This document shows positions 22,762 to 33,877 of a DNA stretch of 64,000 nt, piece after piece. The notes under the pieces are model-generated. The model was not told where the DNA came from. It searched no databases and saw only the letters and a list, made by a program, of their open reading frames with translations. The DNA lies in NCBI GenBank assembly GCA_009360345.1, contig SPDP01000003.1, positions 434,001 to 498,000 of the forward strand, written 5' to 3'. The stretch is from Alcaligenaceae bacterium SAGV5. GTDB taxonomy: Bacteria; Pseudomonadota; Gammaproteobacteria; Burkholderiales; Burkholderiaceae_B. Numbering within the stretch: the first letter of the stretch is position 1; the number at the start of each line of letters is the position of its first letter. Position numbers and translations under genes: made by a program.

Positions 22762-23234
22762 CACATCACTCCAAGTATGGATACATCCACCGTCAGGGCC
22801 GAGCCGGCCAGCGGATGATTGAAATCGAACAGGGCGTAGTCCTCGCCCTGCTCCTTGAACACGCCCGAATACCGCCCGCCGTTGGGGGCGGCGAACTCGA
22901 CCAGGTCGCCCGGCGCGAAGGTCTCGTCGCCCGCATGCTCGCGCAGCATCGCCAGGGTCACGCGCTGGATCAGCTCCGGATTGCGGTCGCCATAGGCCTG
23001 CGCGGGAGCGAGGGTGAAACTGAAGCTCTCGCCTTCGCCGTGGCCGACCAGTGCCGCCTCCATGCCGGGCGCCCACTGGCCGATGCCCAGTTGCAGCGTG
23101 GCCGGACGGCCGGTGAAGGTATCGACGAACACGCCACCCGCGCCCTCGCCCGAAGCCAGCGAAATGCGGTAGTGCAGGGTTACGTAGGAGTCCTCACGGA
23201 CATGAAGGGGCGTGGAGGAAGAAGATGCAGCCAA
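22761..23234 (-). CDS. fkpB: FKBP-type peptidyl-prolyl isomerase FkpB/SlpA
   Basis: A 157-residue protein of the SlyD/SlpA group: an FKBP core ([14 protein letters not shown], then [16 protein letters not shown]) with an inserted IF domain (about residues 75-130), ending [17 protein letters not shown]. It assists protein folding in the cytoplasm. It has no His-rich SlyD tail. It is translationally coupled to ispH. Confidence 0.92.
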   Translation of the reverse strand: MAASSSSTPLHVREDSYVTLHYRISLASGEGAGGVFVDTFTGRPATLQLGIGQWAPGMEAALVGHGEGESFSFTLAPAQAYGDRNPELIQRVTLAMLREHAGDETFAPGDLVEFAAPNGGRYSGVFKEQGEDYALFDFNHPLAGSALTVDVSILGVM

Positions 23235-23466
23235 AGTGTGTCACCGTGTCGATGCTGTGCGCCAAAGCACTGATTTTACCTGTCCCGCCGCCATGCCGAC
23301 CGCCCTCCCCACTCTCCAGGCCAGGTACAACCCCTAAATTGATGATTCATGCACAACTATTCATGATCGCACAACAAAAACAAGAACTATCATGCATAAA
23401 AATTCGTCTGCCTGCGGTTCCACCCTAAGAAAAACGGCAGCCCGGCTGCCCACCGAGGAGATCATC

Positions 23467-25323
23467 ATGGCACGCCTGAAGCAGCATTCATCCCCCTTCC
23501 CTCGTCCGCTTGCCAGCCTGCCGCCGCGCGCCTGGGCCGCGGGCCTGCTGGCCGCGCTGAGCGCCTGTGGCGGCAGCGACGATCCACCCGCCCCGCCCCC
23601 GCCGTCGGCCACGCTCAGTTGCGATGACAGCATGAAGACGGCTTTCAAACCGGACGCGAACACCCAGGTCGTCCTCGCCCGGGCCTTCAAGCAGGGCGAC
23701 GCGCTGGCCCTGGCGGGTACGCCGGCCTCGCCCGCGCCCGCCAAGGCCACCCAGGACATGTGCCTGGTCAAGATCGTGGTCGGCCCGGGCAATCCAGGCA
23801 CGGCGGATGCGCCGTCCACCTCGCCCGGCATCGGCATCGAGGTCTGGCTGCCCACGCCCGCCAACTGGAACCAGCGCATCCGCAACCTGGGCGGTGGCGG
23901 CTGGGCCGGCGGCAACCAGGCCTCGGCCACCCAGATCGGCAACGCAAGCGCCGCCGCCACCGCGGCGCTGGGCTATGCGGTCGGCAGCACCGACACCGGC
24001 CATGCCATCGCGGGCAACGGGTCGTTCGCGATGAAGGAAGACGGCACGATCAACAGCGCGCTGTGGGGGGATTTCGCCGAACGCAGCCTGCATGAACTCG
24101 CGGTCAAGACCAAGGCGCTGGTCGAGGCCTACTACGGCAAGCCGCAGCAATACGCGTACTGGGAAGGCTGCTCCACCGGCGGACGCCAGGGCTACAAGAT
24201 CGCCCAGGAACATCCCGACGACTACGATGGCTACCTGAACGGCGCCCCCGCCTTCAACTGGACCCGCTTCATCACCAACGAGCTGTATCCGCAGGTGGCG
24301 ATGCAGCGCGACCTGGGCGGCCCGATCGCCGCCGACAAGCTGCGCCGCGTCAGCGCCGCCGCGGTCAGCGCCTGCGACACCGTGGGCGGCCAGCACCTGG
24401 GCTTCATTCCCGACACCAGCCAGTGCCGCTACGACCCGACGCGCGACGCGGCCGCTCTGTGCGCGGGCGTCGCGGGCAACGGCGTGGTCGGCGCCAGCAC
24501 CGACGCCGCCTGCGTCTCGCTGGCCGAGGCCCGGACCATCAACAAGATCTGGTACGGCCAGACCGCCGACGGCAGCGCCCCCGATCCGCAGGTGGACAAT
24601 GCCAGCGCCACCACGCTGGCCAGCAAGCAGCTCTGGTGGGGTCTGAGGCGCGGCACGGATCTCAGCGGACTGGCCGGCTCCTCCGGCACGCCCCCGGTCG
24701 CCCGCCCGTTCGCCATCGCCACTGACATGGTCGCCCTGGAGTTGCAGAATCCAACCTACGCGACCCCGTCCTTCACCAACGCGACCGGCAATGGCGCGGA
24801 CAAGTGGAAGGACATGGGCTACGCCGACCTGGCCAACGCCCATGACCGCGGCATCGCGCTGCAGGCGGCCTTCGGCCACATCAACACCGACAACCCCGAC
24901 CTGACCCGGCTGCGCGACGGCGGCGGCAAGGTCATCAGCTATCACGGGCTGGCCGACCAGTTGATCACGCCCGCCGGTTCGCTGAACTACCTGGCCCGCG
25001 TGGCCGACAAGATGGGCGGCATGGGCGCGGTCCAGGCCTTCAACCGGCTGTACCTGGTCCCGGGCATGGGCCACTGCGCCGGCGTGGGCACCGTCAGCGG
25101 CAGCGCGGGGCCGGCCGCCACCGCCAATACCGTGCCGCTGCCCGCGGCCAACCAGTTCTTCGACGCCCTGGTCGCCTGGGTCGAGAAAGGCACGCAGCCG
25201 GGCCCGTTGATGTTGAAGTCGGCCGACGCCAGTGTCAGCATGCCGATTTGCGTCCATCCGCAAAAGGCCACCTACCAGGGCAGCGGCGCCATCACCGATG
25301 GCGCGAACTACAGTTGCCGCTAG
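23467..25323 (+). CDS. tannase / feruloyl-esterase-family secreted lipoprotein
   Basis: A 618-residue protein. Residues 1-34 are a lipoprotein signal with lipobox LSAC (Cys 34). The rest is a tannase/feruloyl esterase (PF07519) alpha/beta hydrolase: nucleophile Ser in EGCSTGGRQG, Asp in HGLADQLITP, His in PGMGHCAG, and many paired cysteines typical of the family. It would hydrolyse esters of aromatic acids outside the cytoplasm. The start follows GAGGAGATCATC. It is a single gene among housekeeping genes, so the natural substrate is unknown; the aromatic-acid operons further along could use its products. Confidence 0.88.
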   Translation: MARLKQHSSPFPRPLASLPPRAWAAGLLAALSACGGSDDPPAPPPPSATLSCDDSMKTAFKPDANTQVVLARAFKQGDALALAGTPASPAPAKATQDMCLVKIVVGPGNPGTADAPSTSPGIGIEVWLPTPANWNQRIRNLGGGGWAGGNQASATQIGNASAAATAALGYAVGSTDTGHAIAGNGSFAMKEDGTINSALWGDFAERSLHELAVKTKALVEAYYGKPQQYAYWEGCSTGGRQGYKIAQEHPDDYDGYLNGAPAFNWTRFITNELYPQVAMQRDLGGPIAADKLRRVSAAAVSACDTVGGQHLGFIPDTSQCRYDPTRDAAALCAGVAGNGVVGASTDAACVSLAEARTINKIWYGQTADGSAPDPQVDNASATTLASKQLWWGLRRGTDLSGLAGSSGTPPVARPFAIATDMVALELQNPTYATPSFTNATGNGADKWKDMGYADLANAHDRGIALQAAFGHINTDNPDLTRLRDGGGKVISYHGLADQLITPAGSLNYLARVADKMGGMGAVQAFNRLYLVPGMGHCAGVGTVSGSAGPAATANTVPLPAANQFFDALVAWVEKGTQPGPLMLKSADASVSMPICVHPQKATYQGSGAITDGANYSCR

Positions 25324-25347
25324 GAAGCCGGCCAGGCGGCCGACGGA

Positions 25348-26139
25348 TCAGCGCGCCAGCCGGATCTCGTCGGTCGCGTCGGTGGACGGCAGGCCGTAGT
25401 CGCCCGGATAGCCCACGGCGGTCAGGTAGAGTCCGTCGGGCGAGAAGGTGGGCGCGGCCTTGGTCCGGTTGCGCTCGGCCAGCAACGCGGGCATCCAGTC
25501 GGCGGGCTGCCTGCCCTGCCCCACGTACACCAGCGCCCCCACGATATTGCGCACCATGTGATGCAGGAAGGCATTGGCGCGCAGGGTGAAGACCACCAGC
25601 CGGCCGCGCCGTTCGATGCCCAGTTCGTGCATCGTGCGCACGGGCGACGCTGCCTGGCACTGGGACGACCGGAAACTGCTGAAGTCGTGCTCGCCCAGCA
25701 GATGGGCCGCCCCCGCCCGCATCGCCTCCAGGTCCAGGGGCCGGAAGCTCCAGCCCGCGCGGCCCGTCCACAGCGGCGAGCGCACGGGATCGTCCAGCAG
25801 CAGATAGACGTAGGAACGCGAACGCGCGGAGAAACGGGCGTGAAAGCCGGCGGGCACCTCGCGCGCCCAGCGCACCGCGATGCTGGGCGGCAGATGCGCG
25901 TTCACGCCACGCACCCAGGCCTGTTCGGGACGCAGCGCCTCGGTATCCAGGTGCACGATCTGCTGGGCGGCATGAACGCCGGTATCGGTGCGGCCTGCGC
26001 AGAGGGTGGCCACCGGCTGGCCGACGAAGGCAGCCAGGGCCGACTCCAGCCTGTCCTGCACGGTTCGCCGGTGCGGTTGGGTCTGCCATCCCAGCCAGGG
26101 GGCGCCGTCGTAGCTCACCCCCAGGGCGATGCGCGGCAT
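25348..26139 (-). CDS. truA: tRNA pseudouridine(38-40) synthase
   Basis: A 263-residue TruA. The catalytic aspartate lies in GRTDTGVHA (about residue 52), with RYVYL-type [11 protein letters not shown] and the C-terminal [13 protein letters not shown] motif. It modifies uridines 38-40 in anticodon stem-loops. It starts 11 bases after the fimV stop, in the usual betaproteobacterial order. Confidence 0.95.
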   Translation of the reverse strand: MPRIALGVSYDGAPWLGWQTQPHRRTVQDRLESALAAFVGQPVATLCAGRTDTGVHAAQQIVHLDTEALRPEQAWVRGVNAHLPPSIAVRWAREVPAGFHARFSARSRSYVYLLLDDPVRSPLWTGRAGWSFRPLDLEAMRAGAAHLLGEHDFSSFRSSQCQAASPVRTMHELGIERRGRLVVFTLRANAFLHHMVRNIVGALVYVGQGRQPADWMPALLAERNRTKAAPTFSPDGLYLTAVGYPGDYGLPSTDATDEIRLAR

Positions 26140-26150
26140 GCCGGACGGTC

Positions 26151-28028
26151 CTACCAGGACGCGAGCAGCGCCCGCGCCCGTTCGCGCTGGTCCGCGTCCC
26201 CATCGCGCAGGACTTCTTCCAGCAATTCGCGCGCGCCGTTGCGATCGCCCATGTCGGCACAGGCCTTGGCGAGGTCCAGCTTGGCGTCCGGATCGACCGG
26301 CGCGTCCAGATTCGTATCCAGGTCGATGCCGGCCACGACGGAGGGCTTCGCCTTGTCCTGGGCGGGCGCGGCGGCGTCCAGGTTCAAGTCCAGCCCGAAG
26401 GCCGCCGCGGCAGCCGGTGGAACGGCCGCGGGGCGGCCGGCATCCCCTGGTTCGTCGTCGTCCGGATAATCATCGGGCTCACCGTCAGCGCGGGGCGGTG
26501 GGGTATCGGGCAGGGGGAACGGCGGAATATCGTCCCAGTCCCGCAGGTGGTTGACCGGGCCGCCCTCGGCCGGCGCCAGCGCGTCGGCCTCTTCGTCGGC
26601 ATTTCCGGCCTCGATACGCGCGGCCTCGCGCGCCTCTTCCTCTTCCGCGCGGGCAGAGCGGCGGCGCAGCACGAAGGCGCCGAGCAACGCCGCCAGCACG
26701 GCGACGACAGCGCCCAGCACTGCCACGCTGTGGTCGCGAACCTTATCGGCCACCGAGGCGGCCAGGGAAGGCCGTCCCTCGGCATTGCCAGCGGACGGAG
26801 TTTCGGCGGCGCCCGCGGCTGCGGCCGGCGCGGCGGAGGAAGCCGCGGGCGGCTCGGCCGCCGTGGCCGGTGGCTCCGCCGGAGCGGCCGGGTCCGGCCT
26901 GGACGCCGCCGTGGCCGGCTGGCCACCCGCGGCGTCGGCCGCGCGATCGCGGGCCTGTTGCTCCATCTTCGCCAGGGTTTCGTTCTGCGCTTCGAGCAGG
27001 CCGCGCATGGCCTCGACATTGCCCTGCAACGCCTCCACCCGCTCCTGCGCTTCGCGCATGGCCTTGGCGGTGGCGTCGCGCTCTTCTTCCAGGCGGTCGC
27101 GCGTGGTCTGCTCCCCCCCGGCGGCCGTTTCCCGGCCGCCGCTGGAGAGCTTGAGGGCATCTTCCCCCCGTGCGCCGGACTCCGCCTGCGGTGCGGGCGA
27201 GGCCGCGATATCGCCCTTCGCCTCGGCGCCGCCTGCGCCCGTTCCCGCAGGCCCCGGTTTCGCGCCGCCCGCCACGCGCTGGCGATAGGCCTCGAAGGCT
27301 TCAGCCTGGCTGGCAAACAAGGCCGCCGCCTGCGCCGCGTCGATCGCGCCGACTTCTTCCGCGCCGGGCACGGACAGCGACGCACCGGCGCGCAGCCGGT
27401 TCATATTGCCGTCGACAAACGCCTGGGGATTCGCGCGCAGCAGCGCCGCCAGGGTCTGGTGGATCGAGGCGCCCTCGGGCTTGAGCCGGCCCGCGATGCC
27501 AAACAGGGTGTCGCCAGGCTTGACCTCCAGGGCGGCGGGCATGGGCCGCGTCTCGGCCGCCTGCGCCTTGGGCGCCGGCACATCCAGGATGAACGTGTAT
27601 TGGCGGATGAAGCGGCCCATGTTCCAGGTCAGCTCCACCAGCAGGTCCAGTACATGGACGTCCAGCGGCGCCGCCGACGCGATACTGACCACCTTGCGCC
27701 CATCCGGACGGTCTTCGATGCGCAGCGCCAGGTTGGCCAGCGCCTCACTGTATTCCAGCTGGGTTTGACGGTAGACGTCGCGCGGCGCGATGGCCGCCTT
27801 CAGTGTGCCGGCTTCCTGGGGCGTCGCGGCATTGACGGCGATCTCGGCGCGCAGGGGTTCGCCGGATGCAGACAAGACTCTCAACGTTCCCAGGTCCGCG
27901 GCCTGCGCCGCCGATACGGCCCCGGCCGCCAACCCCAGCGCCAGCAGCCCCACCGATGGACCGCCCGCGCGCGGACGCTTGTGTATCAAGGCCGGACGGC
28001 CTGCCTCTCGATCGGAAAGTCCGTTCAT
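26151..28028 (-). CDS. fimV: FimV-like LysM/TPR membrane protein
   Basis: A 625-residue protein. Signal-like hydrophobic stretch at residues about 25-45, periplasmic FimV N-terminal domain ([17 protein letters not shown], residues about 48-140), LysM peptidoglycan-binding motif ([14 protein letters not shown]), a coiled coil ([20 protein letters not shown]), a Pro/Ala-rich linker, one transmembrane helix ([18 protein letters not shown]) and an acidic cytoplasmic part ending in the conserved FimV TPR cap ([20 protein letters not shown]). FimV organises polar sites and, in Pseudomonas, type IV pili. The chosen start gives [10 protein letters not shown]. Confidence 0.9.
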   Translation of the reverse strand: MNGLSDREAGRPALIHKRPRAGGPSVGLLALGLAAGAVSAAQAADLGTLRVLSASGEPLRAEIAVNAATPQEAGTLKAAIAPRDVYRQTQLEYSEALANLALRIEDRPDGRKVVSIASAAPLDVHVLDLLVELTWNMGRFIRQYTFILDVPAPKAQAAETRPMPAALEVKPGDTLFGIAGRLKPEGASIHQTLAALLRANPQAFVDGNMNRLRAGASLSVPGAEEVGAIDAAQAAALFASQAEAFEAYRQRVAGGAKPGPAGTGAGGAEAKGDIAASPAPQAESGARGEDALKLSSGGRETAAGGEQTTRDRLEEERDATAKAMREAQERVEALQGNVEAMRGLLEAQNETLAKMEQQARDRAADAAGGQPATAASRPDPAAPAEPPATAAEPPAASSAAPAAAAGAAETPSAGNAEGRPSLAASVADKVRDHSVAVLGAVVAVLAALLGAFVLRRRSARAEEEEAREAARIEAGNADEEADALAPAEGGPVNHLRDWDDIPPFPLPDTPPPRADGEPDDYPDDDEPGDAGRPAAVPPAAAAAFGLDLNLDAAAPAQDKAKPSVVAGIDLDTNLDAPVDPDAKLDLAKACADMGDRNGARELLEEVLRDGDADQRERARALLASW

Positions 28029-28165
28029 CCTAATCCCATGCGCAAAAGCCCCCGCGAATAGCCCGGCGGTTGGTGACCCCGGCAGGTCGGCGCCCGCCGG
28101 GCCTCCTTGTAGCATCAGAGACTTACCGTCGCAAGCTCAGGTACGTTCTGATGCAAGCCCGAGGA

Positions 28166-29293
28166 TCAGAGTTCGCCCAGGGCGATGCGCAGCATGCGGC
28201 GCAGCGGCTCGGCCGCGCCCCACAGCAACTGGTCGCCCACGGTAAAGGCGCTCAGGTACTCCGGGCCCATCGCCAGCTTGCGCATGCGGCCGACCGGAAT
28301 GTCCAGGGTACCCGTGACGGCCACGGGCGTGAGCGACTGCATCGACGCCTCGCGCGTGTTCGGAACGACCTTGGCCCATTGGTTGTTCTCGCGCAGCATG
28401 CCCTCGATCTCGTCCAGGGGCACGTTCTTCTTGAGCTTGATGGTCAGCGCCTGGCTGTGGCAGCGCATCGCGCCGATGCGCACGCACAAGCCATCGATGG
28501 GGATGGGCGACGAGCCGAAGCCCTCGCCACGGCCCAGGATCTTGTTGGTCTCGGCGCCGCCCTTCCATTCCTCGCGCGAGGTGCCGTTGCCCAGGTCCTT
28601 GTCGATCCACGGGATCAGGTTGCCCGCCAGCGGCACGCCGAAGTGTTCCTGCGGCAGCGTGCCGTCCTGCTGCCTCGCCAGCACCGTGCGGTCGATTTCC
28701 AGGATGGCCGAAGCCGGATCCGCCAGGAGGCCGGACACCGTGGCGTTGAGCAGGCCGAACTGGGTCAGCAGCTCGCGCATGTGCTGCGCGCCGCCGCCCG
28801 AGGCGGCCTGGTAGGTCATGCTGGTCATCCAGTCGATCAGGTCGTGCTCGAACAGGCCGCCCAGGCCCATCAACATGCAGCTGACGGTGCAGTTGCCGCC
28901 GATGTAGTTCTTGACGCCCTTCTTCAACGCCTCGTCGATCACGCTGCGGTTGACCGGGTCGAGCACGATGATGGCATCGTCCTTCATCCGCAGCGTGCTG
29001 GCGGCGTCGATCCAGATGCCATCCCAGCCGGCGGCGCGCAGCTTGGGATACACCTCGGTGGTGTAGTCGCCGCCCTGCGCCGTGACGATGATGGGCAGCT
29101 TCTTGAGCGCCTCGATGTCGAACGCGCTCTGCAACGGGCCCGCGCCCTGCGCCCACGAGGGCGCCGCGCCGCCGGCGTTGCTGGTGGAGAAAAACACCGG
29201 CTCGATCAGCGAGAAATCGTTTTCGTCGCGCATGCGCTGCATGAGCACGGAACCGACCATGCCGCGCCAGCCGACCAGACCAACTGCTTTCAT
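28166..29293 (-). CDS. asd: aspartate-semialdehyde dehydrogenase
   Basis: A 375-residue enzyme: NADP-binding [11 protein letters not shown] at residues 8-18, catalytic cysteine in GGNCTVSCM (about 134-138), and active-site His in [11 protein letters not shown]. It reduces aspartyl phosphate to the semialdehyde for lysine, diaminopimelate, threonine and methionine. It lies downstream of leuB in the standard leuCDB-asd order. Confidence 0.96.
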   Translation of the reverse strand: MKAVGLVGWRGMVGSVLMQRMRDENDFSLIEPVFFSTSNAGGAAPSWAQGAGPLQSAFDIEALKKLPIIVTAQGGDYTTEVYPKLRAAGWDGIWIDAASTLRMKDDAIIVLDPVNRSVIDEALKKGVKNYIGGNCTVSCMLMGLGGLFEHDLIDWMTSMTYQAASGGGAQHMRELLTQFGLLNATVSGLLADPASAILEIDRTVLARQQDGTLPQEHFGVPLAGNLIPWIDKDLGNGTSREEWKGGAETNKILGRGEGFGSSPIPIDGLCVRIGAMRCHSQALTIKLKKNVPLDEIEGMLRENNQWAKVVPNTREASMQSLTPVAVTGTLDIPVGRMRKLAMGPEYLSAFTVGDQLLWGAAEPLRRMLRIALGEL

Positions 29294-29373
29294 TTACACA
29301 CCCCTAACAAGTAGTCCAGATTGAAACTGTTTGCCGGGCGCATCACACCCGGGGGGCGCGACACGCAGGCTGG

Positions 29374-30447
29374 TTACAGAGCTTTGATCACGGCACTGCC
29401 CATCTCGGCAGTGCCGACCTTAGTCGTGCCGTCTTCGTAGATGTCGGCCGTGCGCAAGCCCTGCTCCAGCACTTTCTTGACGGCTGCCTCGATCCGGTCG
29501 GCCTGGGCCGCCTTGTCGAGCGAATAGCGCAGCATCATCGCCGCCGAGAGGATGGTCGCCAGCGGATTGGCGATGTCCTTGCCCGCGATGTCGGGTGCCG
29601 AGCCATGGCTGGGCTCGTACAGGCCCTTGCCGGTCTCGTTCAACGAGGCGGACGGCAGCATGCCGATGGAGCCCGTCAGCATCGATGCCTGGTCGGAAAG
29701 AATGTCGCCGAACATGTTGCCGGTCACGATCACGTCGAATTGCTTGGGCGCGCGCACCAGTTGCATGGCGGCGTTGTCCACGTACATGTGGCTGAGTTCC
29801 ACATCAGGATACTCCTTGCCGACCTCGGTGACGATGTCCTTCCAGAACTGGAAGGTCTCGAGCACGTTGGATTTGTCGACGCTGCACAACTTTCCGCGGC
29901 GCTTGCGGGCGGTCTGGAAGGCCACGTGCGCGATGCGGCGGATTTCCGGCTCGGCGTAGCGCATCGTGTCGAAGCCCTCGCGCTGGCCCGCGAACGCGCC
30001 ATCGGGCGCCGTGCGCACGCCGCGCGGCTGGCCGAAATAGATGTCGCCGGTCAATTCGCGGATGATCAGGATATCCAGCCCCGACACCACCTCGGGCTTG
30101 AGCGACGAGGCATTGGCCAGTTCGGGATACAGGATGGCCGGGCGCAGGTTGGCGAACAGGCCCAGGTTCTTGCGCAACCCCAGGATGGCCTGCTCGGGAC
30201 GCAGCGCGCGCTCGAGCTTGTCGTATTTCCAGTCGCCCACCGAGCCGAACAGCACCGCATCGGCCTTCCTGGCCAGGTCCAGCGTGGCCGGCGGCAGCGG
30301 ATGGCCCGCCGCTTCGTACGCAGCGCCGCCCACCGGCTGGGTGTCGAGCGTGAACGACTCGCCCAGCGCGGTCAGCACGCGCACGGCTTGTTCGACGATT
30401 TCGGGACCGATGCCGTCTCCCGGCAGCACTGCGATATGTTGTGTCAT
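29374..30447 (-). CDS. leuB: 3-isopropylmalate dehydrogenase
   Basis: A 357-residue beta-decarboxylating dehydrogenase: GDGIGPEI at residues 9-16, the divalent-metal/substrate signature with [11 protein letters not shown], and the NAD-binding [15 protein letters not shown]. It forms 4-methyl-2-oxopentanoate in leucine synthesis. The chosen ATG gives [12 protein letters not shown]. The 149-base gap to leuD is filled by repeat copy B. Confidence 0.96.
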   Translation of the reverse strand: MTQHIAVLPGDGIGPEIVEQAVRVLTALGESFTLDTQPVGGAAYEAAGHPLPPATLDLARKADAVLFGSVGDWKYDKLERALRPEQAILGLRKNLGLFANLRPAILYPELANASSLKPEVVSGLDILIIRELTGDIYFGQPRGVRTAPDGAFAGQREGFDTMRYAEPEIRRIAHVAFQTARKRRGKLCSVDKSNVLETFQFWKDIVTEVGKEYPDVELSHMYVDNAAMQLVRAPKQFDVIVTGNMFGDILSDQASMLTGSIGMLPSASLNETGKGLYEPSHGSAPDIAGKDIANPLATILSAAMMLRYSLDKAAQADRIEAAVKKVLEQGLRTADIYEDGTTKVGTAEMGSAVIKAL

Positions 30448-30480
30448 GTTCAACCCAAGAAAACGCTGTTTGATTCTTAT

Positions 30481-30612
30481 CCAGGGCGCCGCGGATCCGG
30501 CTTTGCCGGTCCGCCAGTGCCGCCCCAAGGCAGGCCCGGCCCCCCTCGGGGGTTGCCGCGCAGCGGCTGGGAGCCCACCACATTCAGGGCGCGCGTCAGC
30601 GCGTAGGGGGGG
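30481..30612 (-). repeat. GC-rich multi-hairpin intergenic repeat, copy B (long form)
   Basis: Same block order as copy A at 2845, on the opposite strand, including the extra middle block GCCGCTGCGCGGC with CCCCCGAGGGG. It fills the leuD-leuB gap, and its first 17 bases lie inside leuD: the leuD stop is the TGA of the CGCGC-TGA-CGCGCG stem. The bases after the closing CCTGG again contain GTTTTCTTGG, as after copy A. Confidence 0.85.
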
Positions 30613-31261
30613 ACCTCAACTCTTCCACATCCAGCCAGGGCTGGGTGGCGAGCCGCTTCTGTTCGAAAGCCTTGATCTTGTCCGCATGGCGCAGCGTCAG
30701 GCCGATCTCGTCCAGGCCGTTCAGCATGCAGTACTTGCGGAAGCTGTCGACGCTGAACGACAGCTCGCGGCCGGACGGCGTCGCCACGACCTGGCGGTCC
30801 AGGTCGATGGTCAGGCGGTAGCCTTCCTTGCCCTCCACTTCCTGGAACAGGCTGTCCACGTCGGCTTCCGAGAGCACGATGGGCAACACGCCGTTCTTGA
30901 AGCAGTTGTTGAAGAAGATGTCGGCGAACGACGGCGCGATCACCGCGCGGAAACCGTACTGGTCCAGCGCCCACGGCGCGTGCTCGCGGCTCGATCCGCA
31001 GCCGAAGTTCTTGCGCGACAACAGGATGGAGGCACCCTGGTAGCGCGGCTGGTTCAGCACGAAGTCCGGGTTCAGCGGCCGCTTGCTGTTGTCCATGCCG
31101 GGCTGGCCTTCGTCCAGGTAGCGCCAGGCGTCGAACAGGTTGGGGCCGAAGCCGCTGCGATGGATGGACTTCAGGAACTGCTTGGGGATGATCTGGTCCG
31201 TATCGACGTTCTCGCGGTCCAGCGGCGCCACCAGGCCTTCATGAGTGGTGAATGCTTGCAT
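30596..31261 (-). CDS. leuD: 3-isopropylmalate dehydratase small subunit
   Basis: A 221-residue swivelling-domain subunit: [13 protein letters not shown] at the N-terminus and [15 protein letters not shown] in the middle contact the substrate. With LeuC it interconverts 2- and 3-isopropylmalate. The last residues (SPPTR) and the stop codon come from the inserted repeat element B, so the native C-terminus has been replaced or trimmed; the catalytic part is untouched. It follows leuC by 11 bases. Confidence 0.95.
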   Translation of the reverse strand: MQAFTTHEGLVAPLDRENVDTDQIIPKQFLKSIHRSGFGPNLFDAWRYLDEGQPGMDNSKRPLNPDFVLNQPRYQGASILLSRKNFGCGSSREHAPWALDQYGFRAVIAPSFADIFFNNCFKNGVLPIVLSEADVDSLFQEVEGKEGYRLTIDLDRQVVATPSGRELSFSVDSFRKYCMLNGLDEIGLTLRHADKIKAFEQKRLATQPWLDVEELRSPPTR

Positions 31262-31272
31262 GATGCTCTACC

Positions 31273-32676
31273 TCAGTTGACCTTGCGGACGTCGACGAAA
31301 TGACCGGCCACGGCGGCGGCCGCCGCCATCGCGGGACTCACCAGGTGGGTGCGGCCGCCCGCGCCCTGCCTGCCCTCGAAATTGCGGTTCGAGGTCGAGG
31401 CGCAACGCTCGCCCGGTTCCAGGCGATCGTCGTTCATGGCCAGGCACATCGAGCAGCCGGGATCGCGCCACTCGAAGCCGGCCTCGATGAAGACCTTGTC
31501 CAGGCCTTCCTGCTCGGCCTGCGTCTTGACCAGGCCCGAACCGGGTACGGCCAGCGCCAGCTTGACGTTGGACGCCACGCGCTTGCCGCGCAGCACCGCC
31601 GCGGCGGCACGGAAATCCTCGATGCGCGAGTTGGTGCAGGAACCGATGAAGACCTTGTCGATCTTGATGTCGGTGATCGGCATGTTGGCCGTCAAGCCCA
31701 TGTACTCCAGCGCGCGCGCCACGCCCGAACGGCGGGTCTCGTCCGTCTCGCTGGCCGGATCCGGCACGTTGGCGCCCACCGGCAGCACCATCTCGGGCGA
31801 GGTGCCCCAGGTGACCTGCGGCTGGATCTCGGCCGCGTCGATCTCGACCACGCGGTCGAAATGCGCGCCCTCGTCCGAATGCAGCGTGTTCCAGTACGCC
31901 ACCGCCTGGTCCCAGGCCTCGCCCTTGGGCCCGTAGGGACGATCACGGAAATACTCGATGGTCTTCTCGTCCACCGCCACCAGCCCGACGCGCGCGCCGG
32001 CCTCGATAGCCATGTTGCAGATGGTCATGCGGCCTTCGACCGACAGGTCGCGGATCGTGCTGCCGGCGAACTCGATGGCATGACCCGTGCCGCCCGCCGT
32101 GCCGATCTTGCCGATCACGTGCAGGACCAGGTCCTTGGCGGTGCAGCCGGCGGGCAGCTTGCCCTCGACCCGCACCTGCATGTTCTTGTTCTTCTTGACC
32201 AGCAGCGTCTGCGTGGCCAGCGCGTGCTCGACCTCGGACGTGCCGATGCCGAAGGCCATGGCGGCCACGGCGCCGTGCGTGCTGGTGTGCGAATCGCCGC
32301 AGACCACCGTCATGCCCGGCAACGTCGCGCCCTGCTCGGGCCCGATCACATGCACGATACCCTGGCGGCGGTCGCCCATGTCGAACTCGACGATGCCGTA
32401 GTCCTGGCAATTGGCGTCCAGCGTATCCACCTGCAGCCGCGAGATCGGATCGGCGATGCCCTGGTCGCGGTTGTGCGTGGGAACGTTATGGTCGGCCACC
32501 GCCAGGTTGGCGCTGATGCGCCAGACCGGGCGACCGGCCAGCTTCAGCCCCTCGAACGCCTGCGGGCTGGTCACTTCGTGGACCAGGTGGCGATCGATGT
32601 AGATCAGACAGGTACCGTCTTCTTCCTGATGGACGACGTGGGCGTCCCACAGCTTGTCGTAAAGGGTCTGAGACAT
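31273..32676 (-). CDS. leuC: 3-isopropylmalate dehydratase large subunit
   Basis: A 467-residue aconitase-family subunit. Cluster ligands are in GSCTNSR (about residue 346) and the [10 protein letters not shown] pair (about 407/410); [12 protein letters not shown] is the usual aconitase motif. It is in an operon with leuD (11-base gap). In some Bordetella an entericidin-like gene lies between leuC and leuD; there is none here. Confidence 0.96.
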   Translation of the reverse strand: MSQTLYDKLWDAHVVHQEEDGTCLIYIDRHLVHEVTSPQAFEGLKLAGRPVWRISANLAVADHNVPTHNRDQGIADPISRLQVDTLDANCQDYGIVEFDMGDRRQGIVHVIGPEQGATLPGMTVVCGDSHTSTHGAVAAMAFGIGTSEVEHALATQTLLVKKNKNMQVRVEGKLPAGCTAKDLVLHVIGKIGTAGGTGHAIEFAGSTIRDLSVEGRMTICNMAIEAGARVGLVAVDEKTIEYFRDRPYGPKGEAWDQAVAYWNTLHSDEGAHFDRVVEIDAAEIQPQVTWGTSPEMVLPVGANVPDPASETDETRRSGVARALEYMGLTANMPITDIKIDKVFIGSCTNSRIEDFRAAAAVLRGKRVASNVKLALAVPGSGLVKTQAEQEGLDKVFIEAGFEWRDPGCSMCLAMNDDRLEPGERCASTSNRNFEGRQGAGGRTHLVSPAMAAAAAVAGHFVDVRKVN

Positions 32677-32979
32677 GAGATTCCGGCCAAAAAGTGAACG
32701 GGCTCATGAACAGCCGCACGGCTCGGCGCCTCTCGGCGTCGCTCAGGCGCGAGGACCAGCCTCGACGGACCCGCTCAGGGATAGGGAACTCTTGATTGTA
32801 TATTAAGCCCCCCCTACGCGCTTGCGCGCGCCCCCAGGGGCGATGCGGGAGGACCGGCAGAGCCGGATCCTCCGCATCCTGGGTAGCCACAAGGGGCTGG
32901 CGGGGGGCGGGGTTCCTGGTACTTGCCACAGCAGCCCATGCCAGCGCCGCCGCCTCCCGCCACGGCCGGATCAAGAACC
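32677..32979. other. leuC upstream region
   Basis: About 300 bases without a gene. It holds the leuC leader and promoter (AT-rich DNA around 32790-32806, transcribed leftward) and repeat copy C. No leucine-rich leader peptide or riboswitch could be recognised. Confidence 0.5.
32808..32883 (+). repeat. GC-rich hairpin repeat, copy C (short form)
   Basis: C-run, TACGCGC-TTG-CGCGCG stem, CCCCAGGGG stem, GGACCGGCAGAGCCGGATCC and closing CCTGG. It lacks the middle block of copies A and B. It lies between leuC and the M48 protease gene. Confidence 0.8.
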
Positions 32980-33816
32980 CTACTTCCGCGCCAGATACAA
33001 CGGCAGCACCTTCTCGGAGGCCTGTTTCAGGTCCGCGATGCGGGATTCGGCCGACGGGTGGGTGGACAGGATCTCCGGCGGCGCGGAACCGCCGACCTGC
33101 CCCATCTTCGTCCACAACGTCACCGCCGCCCGCGGGTCATACCCCGCCCGGGCCGCCAGTTCCACCCCCATCCGGTCCGCTTCCGTCTCATGCAACCGGC
33201 TGTTCGGCAGCCCGAACATCACATTGGCCAGCGCCCCGCCCAGGTCCGAACTCGCCTGCGATCCCGTAATCGCCGCCAGCACGCTCAGGCCCATGCTCGT
33301 CGCCATCTGCTCGGACGCCCGCTCGCGCGCGTGTTCGCGCAGCGCATGCGCGATCTCGTGGCCCAACACCGCCGCCAGCTCGTCGTCCGTCGGCTTCACC
33401 GTATTGATCAACCCGGTATAGACCGCGATCTTGCCGCCCGGCATGCACCAGGCGTTCACTTCCTTGTCGTCGATGACGTTGACTTCCCACTTCCACTTCG
33501 TCGCATCGGGCCGGAACACCCCCACCTGCGCGATCAACCGCTGGGAAATCGTCCGCACCCGGGCGAGCTGGGCGGCATTCGTGTTGAGCTGCCCCTTGCC
33601 GCGCGCCCCCGACAGCGTCTGCTGGTAGAGCTGGACGGCCTGCTGGTCGAGCTGCTGCTCGGACACCAGGCTGGACATGCGCTGCGTGCGGTCGATGCCT
33701 ATCGTGCCGCCCTGGGTGGTATTGACCGACTCGCAGCCGGCCGCGGCCACCAGCGCCAGGGCCGCCGCGGCCATCGCGGCGCGGCGGAAGATAGGAGAAC
33801 GCTTGGTCTTTTTCAT
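32980..33816 (-). CDS. M48-family periplasmic metalloprotease lipoprotein
   Basis: A 278-residue protein with a lipoprotein signal (lipobox AAGC, Cys 28). The zinc motif HEIAHALREH lies near residue 155, and the third zinc ligand Glu in SRLHETEADRMGVEL. It resembles LoiP/YcaL-type and BepA-related envelope proteases that act on misassembled outer-membrane proteins. No TPR domain is present, so it is not BepA itself. A single gene between leuC and aroC. Confidence 0.9.
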   Translation of the reverse strand: MKKTKRSPIFRRAAMAAAALALVAAAGCESVNTTQGGTIGIDRTQRMSSLVSEQQLDQQAVQLYQQTLSGARGKGQLNTNAAQLARVRTISQRLIAQVGVFRPDATKWKWEVNVIDDKEVNAWCMPGGKIAVYTGLINTVKPTDDELAAVLGHEIAHALREHARERASEQMATSMGLSVLAAITGSQASSDLGGALANVMFGLPNSRLHETEADRMGVELAARAGYDPRAAVTLWTKMGQVGGSAPPEILSTHPSAESRIADLKQASEKVLPLYLARK

Positions 33817-33877
33817 GCTGCCCCCGAGACAAGAACGCCAAGGCGGCAATTTTGCCCCAAAACCCCTGTTACTTTCC

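Noticed and set aside
21148..22818. A 556-codon open frame on the plus strand opposite maiA and ispH
   Set aside because: It mirrors the conserved codon pattern of two firmly identified genes and has no recognisable domain or ribosome-binding site.
23488..25263. A 591-codon open frame antisense to the tannase-like gene
   Set aside because: Its composition (G, A, V, R with repeated AGG-type codon shadows) is what antisense reading of a GC-rich gene gives; the sense strand has signal peptide and catalytic triad.
32677..32800. Leucine leader peptide or T-box before leuC
   Set aside because: No short frame with a run of Leu codons and no terminator/antiterminator pair could be found.
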